A stretch of DNA of 64,000 bases from Raineya sp. Lineage in GTDB: Bacteria > Bacteroidota > Bacteroidia > Cytophagales > Thermonemataceae. Positions 35,003 to 42,539 of this stretch are shown piece by piece; the first letter of the stretch is position 1, and every line of letters starts with the position of its first letter. The stretch covers positions 1 to 64,000 of the forward strand of contig JALONN010000004.1 in NCBI GenBank assembly GCA_025454915.1. Direction: 5' to 3'. The notes under the pieces are model-generated. The model was not told where the DNA came from. It did not search any database and saw nothing but the letters and a program-made list of their open reading frames with translations. The translations under genes were made by a program, and so were the position numbers.

Positions 35003-36547
35003 TTACTTTTTTGATAACTGTTTATATACTTTATCAGAAGTGTAGTTCCAAGATAACCACGAAAGTGTCTTGTAATGATATAAAAACTCTCCTTTTAGCT
35101 TATCCACAAAGTATTTACGACTTATCTGACCAAAATAATATTCACTTTCATCTATCGCATCCATATTTAATTTGTGTGCATTGGCTTGCACAATAGGAAT
35201 AGTGCTATGCGACCTGCTAAGGATAAAAGGAATATCAATGCTTCCTTTATTTAGATTGGGATGGTTAAAATTGAATGAAACAATCAAAACATCCCAATTC
35301 ACAAAACTTGTGAATAACAACAAGACATATAAAGCAATAGAATTGACATGCAATAAATAATAGGCTGTTTTTTTAGCTTTTATTTTATAATATACAGAAA
35401 TTAAGCCTATCAGAGTAAGTGTAAGGAATAAAATTACACCAATACGTTTATAAGCAAGTCCATGCTCTTGTATATAATAATAGCATCGTAATAGAACTGA
35501 TATGAGTAAAATACCATTCTGAAACAACCATAAATAAGCTACTTTTTGAAGGGTTTTATTACGAGTATAAAAATTGAGATTTTGTCGAAAATAGTAAAAC
35601 AAGATTCCCATAGAAAGTAATATACTGAAAATGAGTATATAAGTCCCTTCATGAACTAGCTTTGCAAGCCTCACATCTTCAGAATGTACAAAGCCAAACC
35701 AAAGAAAGCGAATATCTATAAAATTGATAAATAAGAGTAATGCATTCACAGAGCCAATAGTTAAAAGGGCTATTTGTGCTTCATTTTTAAGGTCTAATGT
35801 TTTAAATAGTCTTCCTATCTGGAGCTTATTTGGTCTGCGTTCTATCTGAAATTTATCAGGTATAGATATTTGAGTAAAAGTAGTATCTACTTTCCACCTA
35901 TAAATAAAGCTGCTTACAAGCCAAAGTCCCCAAATCCCAAATAATATTCGAATCAATGAAATATTCTTAAAGAAATAGGCAAAGAATTTATCTATTTGAA
36001 TCAAGAATTTCTCGTTATAAGAAGCAAATACAGGATTGGCAAATAGAAAAATGCAGTAAAAAACAACAAAAATAATAATAGGAACAGCCAGCAAACCTAC
36101 TTTTCGGTTATAAGTTTTAAGTTTATTAGACTTAGGAGAAAAACCTTTTAGGTTATTTTTGAGAGTAGGTAATAAGTATTTCAAAGAACTTACTCCATTA
36201 ATAAAATAGAAAATTAAGGCATTGAAAAACTGCTTTAGTTGGTGATTTTGCAGATATGCAATGGTAGCTATAAGCGAAATAACCCAAGTAATTTTACTAT
36301 TGAGGGTATTATGATAAAGTAAAATACCGTTCATCAAAAATGTACCCACGACAAAGAGTAAAATTAGAGGATTTGATTTAAAAAACTGGATATAAGGTCT
36401 TGGACAGTATAAGTATATAACAACCCCTAATACTAAATTACCAAACAAGAAACCATTCAAGCCTAAGTCTTCTTCCCAAAAAAATACATTGTGAAGTAAT
36501 GTGAGTATTACCAAAAATAATGGTTGTAAGATTTTTTTATGGAACAT
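35003..36547 (-). CDS. DUF4153/DUF4173-like multi-pass membrane protein
   Basis: A 514-residue integral membrane protein with about twelve hydrophobic segments over most of its length (for example LFLVILTLLHNVFFW, LLAVPIIIFVVFYCIFLFA, GVILFLTLTLIGLISVYY). The C-terminal third includes WFGFVHSEDVRLAKLVHEGTY-like and FNFNHPNLNKGSIDIPFILS segments that resemble the DUF4153/DUF4173 family. No enzymatic function is known. A terminator lies between it and scoA. The gene is monocistronic, with a 79-nt gap before the 94-residue gene upstream on the same strand. Confidence 0.72.
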   Translation of the reverse strand: MFHKKILQPLFLVILTLLHNVFFWEEDLGLNGFLFGNLVLGVVIYLYCPRPYIQFFKSNPLILLFVVGTFLMNGILLYHNTLNSKITWVISLIATIAYLQNHQLKQFFNALIFYFINGVSSLKYLLPTLKNNLKGFSPKSNKLKTYNRKVGLLAVPIIIFVVFYCIFLFANPVFASYNEKFLIQIDKFFAYFFKNISLIRILFGIWGLWLVSSFIYRWKVDTTFTQISIPDKFQIERRPNKLQIGRLFKTLDLKNEAQIALLTIGSVNALLLFINFIDIRFLWFGFVHSEDVRLAKLVHEGTYILIFSILLSMGILFYYFRQNLNFYTRNKTLQKVAYLWLFQNGILLISVLLRCYYYIQEHGLAYKRIGVILFLTLTLIGLISVYYKIKAKKTAYYLLHVNSIALYVLLLFTSFVNWDVLIVSFNFNHPNLNKGSIDIPFILSRSHSTIPIVQANAHKLNMDAIDESEYYFGQISRKYFVDKLKGEFLYHYKTLSWLSWNYTSDKVYKQLSKK

Positions 36548-36626
36548 TGTATAAGATATTTATTGGGTATTATAGATACATGAAATACAAATAGTTAGAT
36601 AGCTAAATCTAAATAGTCTTAGATTT

Positions 36627-36911
36627 TTAATTTTCCCAATTTTCTCCATTTTCTATTCCCCAATCAATGATATTATCAAAAATCACATTAAAAAAGGCCT
36701 CTGATATGTAATTCTCTTCTATAAGATTTCCATCAAAATTAAATGTTACTTCTCTCTCTCCAACAGCATTAATAAAAGATAGTGTAAAAGTATTACCTTC
36801 TTGGTGAACAGTCCTTGTAAATAGCCAAGGTCCATTTTTTCCTTCATTGATGGTCTCTAATGCTACTTCATTTAAAATTCGCAATACTTCTTGTTCAATT
36901 TCTCGAGTCAT
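36627..36911 (-). CDS. small hypothetical acidic cytoplasmic protein
   Basis: A 94-residue acidic protein without a signal peptide or TM segment. It begins with a helix (EIEQEVLRILNEVALETINEG), has a beta-like centre (WLFTRTVHQEGNTFTLSFINAVGEREVTFNFDG) and an Asn/Glu-rich C-terminal end. I do not recognise it. It lies 34 nt downstream of the VWA gene and 79 nt upstream of the DUF4153/DUF4173-like gene, all on the minus strand, so it may share a transcript with the VWA gene. Confidence 0.6.
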   Translation of the reverse strand: MTREIEQEVLRILNEVALETINEGKNGPWLFTRTVHQEGNTFTLSFINAVGEREVTFNFDGNLIEENYISEAFFNVIFDNIIDWGIENGENWEN

Positions 36912-36945
36912 AGTGCCTTTGCTTCAAGTTTTCTATTTGTTCAAT

Positions 36946-39018
36946 TTAATAGCTTCCTAAAAACTTTCTCAAAAACCATTCCACACTCACCAAAAATACA
37001 ATCAGGAAAAATATCCATTTGACATGAATAATTTCCAATAGTTCCTCAGATGAGTGAATAATATTTGGTTTTTTGGTATTTAAAAGCTCCTTCTCTAACT
37101 GAGCCAATTCATTAATTTTAAAAAACTTGCCCTTAGTATTTTGAGATACTTTTCTGAGTAATCCGAAATCAGCTGTGCTGGTGAGTGTTTCAAGTTGTAA
37201 ATCTTTGATAATAAACTCTCCTGAAGCTTTTTCGTTTTTTCCTAAAATATCGGCAGTAGCTGTATATTTGTATATACCTTTTGGCAGATTAGATACCTCG
37301 AATTTGGTTGTTCCACCTGTAATAGTAAAATTATAGTTATAGTTTTTCCCTTTTTCATCTTGCAGACTCAAACTTACTTTCACATTAGAAAGTTTTTCAT
37401 AAAGTTCGTTGTAGGCTTCTGCTTCGAATACAACTCTTTCAAAATCAAGATATTCATTATTAGTAGTATAAATTCTGAATTTGCGTTTATCTTCCTTAGA
37501 AGAGAGAAACTGAATTACTTTCAAAAATAGTTCATCTACAATATCATTTCTGTCTGTGAGGTCAAATTCTTCTAAACGCCACTGCCAAAGCCCTTCTCCT
37601 GCAAGTACTGCCGATTTACTTGCTTTTCCCATCAGTAAAGAAAGTAATGGCTTTTTGGTTTGCAGTCTGCCTATATTTTGGTATAAAACCGTTTCTACAG
37701 ATGTTTTAAAACCATAATCACCATAAGGAACAAGCAAAGGGGGCATTTTTGCCAATAATCTTAGCTTTTCAGTATCTAAGTTAAATTTAGAAAATGTACC
37801 ATTTAAAGAAGCAAACACTTCATCAATATCACCTGAACGCCCTTTTAGGTTTAGGACACTATTTAATTGTGTGAATTTATTTAAATCACTACTCTCACCC
37901 AAAATATAAAAAACTGGAACATCCTTCTTAATAAAATTTTCTAATATTCCATTTACAGCTCCTGACATATCAGGTACCTGATATGCGATAATCAAATCAT
38001 AACGTTCTTCTTTGGGTTGTCCAGCTCCTGCAATGAGTGTCTCAAAGCTATAATTTTCATTTTTTTCAATAATGGTTTTGAAAGCCTTGATATCTGGATG
38101 TGGTGCTGCTGCCAGTAATAGTATCTTTTCTTTTCCATCAATTACTTCAACAATTGCATCTCTAGCATTATTTTGAGCTGTCCATTCGCCATCTAGCACC
38201 TCTACAGCCACAGTATAACGCTGAATTCCTTTCTGATTGGCTTGTACTAAAAAATCTACCTCAGAAATATCTTCTTTTCTGAGCCTTACAGTTTGGCTGG
38301 CAATTGTAGAACCATTTTGAAGCAAAGAGACATTTACCGTTCTTTCTTCAAAGCCATTATTTTTGATTTCAGCAACTATGGGAAATTTATTTCCTAAATA
38401 AGCTAACTTATTAAAAAATACAGCCTGAACAGCTAAATCTTTACGAATGGTCGTATCTCCTAAACCTACTGTATAAACAGGAACAGAAATATTAAGAAAT
38501 TCAGGAGCAACACCCTGATTATGAATACCATCTGAAACAAGTACAATCTTATCTAAATGTCTGTTTTCGTAATTATTGGTAATAGTAGACAGTAGCTTCC
38601 CTAAATCGGAACTTTGGTTTTTGAAACGAACCTTTTTTAAATCTTCTTCATTATCAAATGTCTGAAGATTTACTTCAATATCTTCGTTTTCTAATTTATT
38701 TTTAATTTTTTCTAATTCGGTTATCCATTGTTTCCGTTGAGTGCTATCTTGAGTAAGTGTCATGGATTGAGAGTTATCCAAAGCAAATACCACAGAAGGT
38801 CTTTCTGTATTATTTCTAATACTTCTTAAAACTGGGGCAAGTAGCAGAAATGCTACAATACTTACAACAAAAGCTCTTAATGCTGCTAAAGCATATCGTA
38901 TTTTTTTATCAAAATAAGTGTCTCTCCAATATAATACAAAGGCATATACACCTCCTACCAACAGACACGCCAATATCCACCAAGCTGAATAAGGAAAAAT
39001 TAATGTACTTTTATCCAT
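36946..39018 (-). CDS. von Willebrand factor A domain membrane protein
   Basis: A 690-residue protein anchored at both ends: two N-terminal TM segments (about 9-30 and 42-63) and one near the C-terminus (about 665-683). Between them a VWA domain begins with VVFALDNSQSMTL, the MIDAS DxSxS motif, with the expected T/G loop further on. The rest is a beta-rich region (GTTKFEVSNLPKGIYKYTATADI). This type of BatA/BatB-like membrane protein often serves as a scaffold or signal element in Bacteroidota envelopes. Its start lies beside a copy of the interspersed repeat. The partner is unknown; the 94-residue gene follows after 34 nt. Confidence 0.85.
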   Translation of the reverse strand: MDKSTLIFPYSAWWILACLLVGGVYAFVLYWRDTYFDKKIRYALAALRAFVVSIVAFLLLAPVLRSIRNNTERPSVVFALDNSQSMTLTQDSTQRKQWITELEKIKNKLENEDIEVNLQTFDNEEDLKKVRFKNQSSDLGKLLSTITNNYENRHLDKIVLVSDGIHNQGVAPEFLNISVPVYTVGLGDTTIRKDLAVQAVFFNKLAYLGNKFPIVAEIKNNGFEERTVNVSLLQNGSTIASQTVRLRKEDISEVDFLVQANQKGIQRYTVAVEVLDGEWTAQNNARDAIVEVIDGKEKILLLAAAPHPDIKAFKTIIEKNENYSFETLIAGAGQPKEERYDLIIAYQVPDMSGAVNGILENFIKKDVPVFYILGESSDLNKFTQLNSVLNLKGRSGDIDEVFASLNGTFSKFNLDTEKLRLLAKMPPLLVPYGDYGFKTSVETVLYQNIGRLQTKKPLLSLLMGKASKSAVLAGEGLWQWRLEEFDLTDRNDIVDELFLKVIQFLSSKEDKRKFRIYTTNNEYLDFERVVFEAEAYNELYEKLSNVKVSLSLQDEKGKNYNYNFTITGGTTKFEVSNLPKGIYKYTATADILGKNEKASGEFIIKDLQLETLTSTADFGLLRKVSQNTKGKFFKINELAQLEKELLNTKKPNIIHSSEELLEIIHVKWIFFLIVFLVSVEWFLRKFLGSY

Positions 39019-39024
39019 GAAATA

Positions 39025-39093
39025 AAACCTATCAGGTTTAAAATTGTAATTTATAATTCTGTGTATTTTTATACTATTAAACCTTATAGGTTT
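39025..39093. repeat. interspersed inverted-repeat element, copy 2
   Basis: AAACCTATCAGGTTT (39025-39039) and AAACCTTATAGGTTT (39079-39093) with 39 nt between. The right arm is identical to that of copy 1, and both left arms are followed by AAAATT. This copy begins 6 nt before the VWA gene start codon (minus strand). Confidence 0.7.
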
Positions 39094-39154
39094 GAATATA
39101 GTTTAAAACGAAATTATACTTTTTTTTGTATATATACACACAAAATAGGTAATA

Positions 39155-39185
39155 AAAAACCTTCATAGTTCTAAACTATGAAGGC
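39155..39185 (-). terminator. terminator of bdhA
   Basis: CCTTCATAGTT pairs with AACTATGAAGG around a CTA loop; on the minus strand a T-run follows. 22 nt after the bdhA stop. Confidence 0.85.
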
Positions 39186-39207
39186 ATATTTTAAACAATA
39201 ATATGTT

Positions 39208-40002
39208 TTATTGAGCAGACCAACCACCATCTACGGGTATAGATACCCCTGTAATTAGTTTAGCAGAATCAGAAGCTAAGAATACTGCTAAAGCTCCTAA
39301 CTGTTCTACTGTTACGAAGTCTTTAATGGCATGCTTATACAACATTACTTTCTGGATTACCTCTTCACGAGTCATGTTGTGAGCTTTCATTTGATCAGGT
39401 ATTTGCCCTTCTACAAGTGGCGTAAGTACATAACCTGGGCAAATAGCATTACAGGTAATGCCACAAACAGCACCTTCTAAAGCCAAAGTTTTAGTTAGAC
39501 CAGTTACACCATGTTTAGAAGCCACATAAGCAGACTTAAACTCAGAAGCTTGCAGAGCATGAGCAGATGTCAGATTAATAATTCGACCAAAACCTCTGGA
39601 TTTCATACCTTTCCAAACTGCTTTGCTTGTATGAAAAGCTGCTGTAAGGTTAATAGCGATAATGGCATCCCATTTTTCCTCTGGAAAATCTTCAATAGGT
39701 GATACAAACTGAATACCTGCATTATTAACAAGTACATCCACACTTCCAAAAGTTTGTTCAGCAAGAGCCACCATAGCTCTAATTTCCTCTCCTTTCATCA
39801 TATTTGCAGGGCTAAACAGCGTTTTTACGCCATACTTCTCCCCTACTTCTTTAGCTATTTTTTCTGCTGCATTTTTTTCATCATCATTTCTAGCCAAACC
39901 ATTAAACATAATATTGTAGCCAGCCTGAGCCAAAGCTGTTGCTATACCTAAACCTATACCACTAGAACTACCTGTTACGAGTGCACTTTTTCCGTTTGCC
40001 AT
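39208..40002 (-). CDS. bdhA: 3-hydroxybutyrate dehydrogenase
   Basis: A 264-residue classical SDR of the 3-hydroxybutyrate dehydrogenase type. The NAD-binding motif TGSSSGIGLGIA is at residues 11-22, the NNAG motif is in LVNNAGIQFV, and the catalytic Ser, Tyr and Lys are in NLTSAHALQASEFKSAYVASKHG. The C-terminal segment GYVLTPLVEGQIPDQMKAHN is characteristic of BdhA. It interconverts 3-hydroxybutyrate and acetoacetate and links functionally to scoA. It has its own terminator, and the divergent or upstream region (40003-40113) has no strong promoter match. Confidence 0.93.
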   Translation of the reverse strand: MANGKSALVTGSSSGIGLGIATALAQAGYNIMFNGLARNDDEKNAAEKIAKEVGEKYGVKTLFSPANMMKGEEIRAMVALAEQTFGSVDVLVNNAGIQFVSPIEDFPEEKWDAIIAINLTAAFHTSKAVWKGMKSRGFGRIINLTSAHALQASEFKSAYVASKHGVTGLTKTLALEGAVCGITCNAICPGYVLTPLVEGQIPDQMKAHNMTREEVIQKVMLYKHAIKDFVTVEQLGALAVFLASDSAKLITGVSIPVDGGWSAQ

Positions 40003-40113
40003 AATTAAATACTGTTTTAAAAGTTTGAAAGATGTTATTCTTTGTCTAAAAATAATGAAAAGCCTTTGAAAGCCAAATTTTTTCTATAAAATCTTATGAG
40101 ATAGGTTGCTTTA

Positions 40114-40902
40114 TTAGGCTTTATTTAAAATTTTAGCTTTAAAAAACCTCTTTGTATAATATTGATAAGGCGTATTCATAAACTCTTGGACAAAGCTTAA
40201 TATGTGCGAAAACCAGAATATTTTAGACGGAATGATACTTTTCTTATTTTTTAGAATACCTCTCAAAATTGCTTTGGCTACTTGGGAGGCGGTTTGAGAA
40301 GGAAAAAGTAAAGGAGCATTACCTGCTTTTTCAAAAAAATTAGTTTTAGTGGCTATAGGATATACCAGCCCTAATATTCCTTTATCATCAGTTTCATATT
40401 GATAAGCATCTGCAAACCTATCCAATGATGCTTTGGTTGAACTATATAGTGCATAACCAGCCAGTCCCATTTTTGCCATAGCGGAGGCAGTCATACAAAC
40501 ATAATATTCTCTTCCTTTATTGATTTCCTTCATTTTAAGGAGGCTATAAATAGGAGAAAATACATTTACCTGATATATCTTCTCTATATGTTGCCAGTCA
40601 GGGGTAGTGAGTTTTTCGTAATAAGCAAAACCAGCATTGGCAATAAAAATATCTATCTGGGGAAATATTTGTAGAGCATATTCAAATAAAGCATCTGTAT
40701 TTTTCTGTAAACTCAAATCTGTTGTATAGGTTTTAATTTGAGCTTCCGATTCAGGAATATTTAAAATTGTTTCATTTAATAGAGCTTCATTCATATCTAC
40801 AGCCAATATATGGCATTTATATTTTGCTAGTAATATCAAGATTTCTTTTCCTATACCTGAGGCAGCTCCTGTAAGCACAATATACTGATGATGAATCTGC
40901 AT
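40114..40902 (-). CDS. short-chain dehydrogenase/reductase
   Basis: A 262-residue classical SDR. The nucleotide motif is LTGAASGIGKEI (about residues 9-20), NAG is in FIANAGFAYYE, and the catalytic Ser, Tyr and Lys are in MTASAMAKMGLAGYALYSSTKASLDRF. A C-terminal hydrophobic patch (WFSHILSFVQEF) may contact membrane. The substrate is unknown. The frame is open to 40938, but a terminator ends about 10 nt before that ATG, so a transcript made downstream of it favours the internal ATG at 40902, which has an A-rich leader and places the motif at the usual distance. If it is read through, the start could be 40938. Confidence 0.8.
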   Translation of the reverse strand: MQIHHQYIVLTGAASGIGKEILILLAKYKCHILAVDMNEALLNETILNIPESEAQIKTYTTDLSLQKNTDALFEYALQIFPQIDIFIANAGFAYYEKLTTPDWQHIEKIYQVNVFSPIYSLLKMKEINKGREYYVCMTASAMAKMGLAGYALYSSTKASLDRFADAYQYETDDKGILGLVYPIATKTNFFEKAGNAPLLFPSQTASQVAKAILRGILKNKKSIIPSKIFWFSHILSFVQEFMNTPYQYYTKRFFKAKILNKA

Positions 40903-40940
40903 GATTATAATTTTTTCCTCTAAAGTATAATTTTTCATAA

Positions 40941-40972
40941 AAATAAAAAAGCCTCTTTATTCAAGAGGCTTT
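40941..40972 (-). terminator. terminator of the sigma/anti-sigma operon
   Basis: AAAGCCTCTT (40948-40957) pairs with AAGAGGCTTT (40963-40972) around a 5-nt loop; on the minus strand the T-run runs over 40941-40950. It sits 4 nt after the anti-sigma-like gene. Confidence 0.85.
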
Positions 40973-40976
40973 AATT

Positions 40977-41411
40977 TTATGCTTTTGAGACTTTCTTATC
41001 ACTTCTGCTTTGCAAGAAACGCTGAATAATAAAAAATACCCAAACAGCAATAAGCATATTAGCAAGCATCATTAAAGATGCATTTACTTCAAAACTAAAG
41101 TATTCTGAAAATTTATTAAAATTCCAGTCTGGCAATTCCCAACCAACAGGCTTTAGGTTTGGAATGGCTTGCCTTATTGCCACAATAAAAATGATAGCCC
41201 AAACACCTCCAAATAACCATACAATACCTTTATGAAAAACAGGGCGTTGTTTTGTCCTAATTTTATCCATAATATTGGCTGTAAACAATATAGAAGGCTC
41301 TTCCAGAGTCCAAGTTTTTTCTTCCTCAAGCACCTTATGAATCCATTTAGATTCTGTAGTGAGTTCTTCTTTTTTATTTTTTTCTTCCTGAAACGAATTG
41401 AATGTATCCAT
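40977..41411 (-). CDS. putative anti-sigma factor (two-TM membrane protein)
   Basis: A 144-residue membrane protein with a soluble, acidic N-terminal part (about 1-60, WTLEEPSILFTANIMDKI) and two TM segments (about 64-82 and 108-128). That topology, and its position 4 nt after the sigma factor gene, suit an anti-sigma factor that holds the sigma at the membrane. No canonical zinc anti-sigma motif (HxxxCxxC) is visible. It ends the DUF6249-sigma-anti-sigma operon at a terminator. The assignment is contextual. Confidence 0.65.
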   Translation of the reverse strand: MDTFNSFQEEKNKKEELTTESKWIHKVLEEEKTWTLEEPSILFTANIMDKIRTKQRPVFHKGIVWLFGGVWAIIFIVAIRQAIPNLKPVGWELPDWNFNKFSEYFSFEVNASLMMLANMLIAVWVFFIIQRFLQSRSDKKVSKA

Positions 41412-41415
41412 GACC

Positions 41416-42009
41416 TTAACCTATTAGAGTTTCAAGTTCTTTTTGTGGTAATAAACAAGAAAGTTCGTTGTAGAGTTTCTTTCTTGCTCTATGAAGTTTT
41501 ATTTTTACATTATTTTTGTCTATGCCCGTTACTTCTGCTATTTCCTCCAAATTATGCTCAGCAAAGTAAAAAAGTGTAATAATCACAGCATCTTGCTCCG
41601 ATAGAGCCTGCATTGCTATTTGAATATATTTTCTTTTTTCTGCCAGATTGAGTAAATCAAACTGATTTTCAAAAGTTGTATCTTCAATTTGAAGTGCAGG
41701 GTGGTCTTCATCATCCTGATTAATAGATTCTTGCCACACTTTTTTTCGCTTTATTTTATTCAATGACGTATTATATGCAATTCTATAAAGCCAAGTTGCA
41801 AATTTAGAATCTCGTTTAAAAGTATTGAGTTGCTGATACGCTTTTAAGAACACATCTTGTGCCACTTCTTCAGCATCTTCTTTATTTTTTGTAATTTTTA
41901 GGCATAGACTATATACTAGGCTTTTATGCTTATTAATAAGATAAGCATAAGCCTGAGTGTTGCCCTCCAACACTGCCGTTATATAGGCACTTTCTTCTTG
42001 TGAGGTCAT
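41416..42009 (-). CDS. ECF-type sigma-70 family RNA polymerase sigma factor
   Basis: A 197-residue ECF sigma factor. Region 2 (about 20-90) has YLINKHKSLVYSLCLKITKNKEDAEEVAQDVFLKAYQQ and FATWLYRIAYNTSLNKIKRKK; region 4 (about 130-185) has ALSEQDAVIITLFYFAEHNLEEIAEVTGIDKNNVKIKLHRARKKL, the helix-turn-helix for -35 recognition. It probably controls envelope or stress genes and its own operon. It lies 13 nt after the DUF6249 gene and 4 nt before the anti-sigma-like gene. No nearby gene shows a recognisable ECF target promoter. Confidence 0.95.
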   Translation of the reverse strand: MTSQEESAYITAVLEGNTQAYAYLINKHKSLVYSLCLKITKNKEDAEEVAQDVFLKAYQQLNTFKRDSKFATWLYRIAYNTSLNKIKRKKVWQESINQDDEDHPALQIEDTTFENQFDLLNLAEKRKYIQIAMQALSEQDAVIITLFYFAEHNLEEIAEVTGIDKNNVKIKLHRARKKLYNELSCLLPQKELETLIG

Positions 42010-42022
42010 TTGCCTAAAATGG

Positions 42023-42367
42023 TTATTTATTAGAGCTTTTTTGTTTCAAATTGATAACGTGGAAAACTATCAATCCTATACCTCCCATCAAGAATATCAT
42101 TGAGTTATAAGCAACTTCATCTTTCATGCCTAAGTTTTGGTGTAAAATATTTCCCATCAAAATTCCAACACCAATGCATACAGCCAATATCCCAAATTGT
42201 AGGCTATAAAATTTCTTTTCTTTTTGTTTGTCTGATGGATAAAAGACTGAAGCATCAGTACCCTTTTCGATAAGAGCTATTCTTTCTTTATGGCGAGTAG
42301 TATAGTACATATACAATACTCCAAAAACTGTGGCAAACATGCTGATAGGAACTAATATCGCTTCCAT
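42023..42367 (-). CDS. DUF6249 membrane protein
   Basis: A 114-residue protein with three hydrophobic segments (about 3-22, 54-72 and 84-104) and a cytoplasmic loop (TTRHKERIALIEKGTDASVFYP). The RHKERIALIEKG motif is typical of the DUF6249 family, often found beside ECF sigma factors in Bacteroidota. It heads the operon; the sigma factor follows by 13 nt. It may be a sensor or a regulator of the sigma/anti-sigma pair; this is inference. Confidence 0.78.
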   Translation of the reverse strand: MEAILVPISMFATVFGVLYMYYTTRHKERIALIEKGTDASVFYPSDKQKEKKFYSLQFGILAVCIGVGILMGNILHQNLGMKDEVAYNSMIFLMGGIGLIVFHVINLKQKSSNK

Positions 42368-42483
42368 GACTGTAATATTTTAAAGTTGAACATCTACAGC
42401 CTTTGACAGCACTACTTTGGAAGTGGTTACAAAAAAATTAAGATTTTTTTTAAAATTTTCTTTTACTTTTTACAAAAGCAAAC

Positions 42484-42516
42484 AAAAACCCATTCTAGCA
42501 CATAGAATGGGTTTTT
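42484..42516 (-). terminator. terminator of ftsI
   Basis: A perfect 14-bp stem (42484-42497 with 42503-42516) with a T-rich run on the minus strand, 24 nt after the ftsI stop. Confidence 0.85.
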
Positions 42517-42539
42517 AATAAATATATTTTGTTTTAATA

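Noticed and set aside
36605..36626. AAATCTAA/TTAGATTT hairpin after the 94-residue gene, as a terminator
   Set aside because: The stem is AT-only and no T-run follows in the minus-strand direction.
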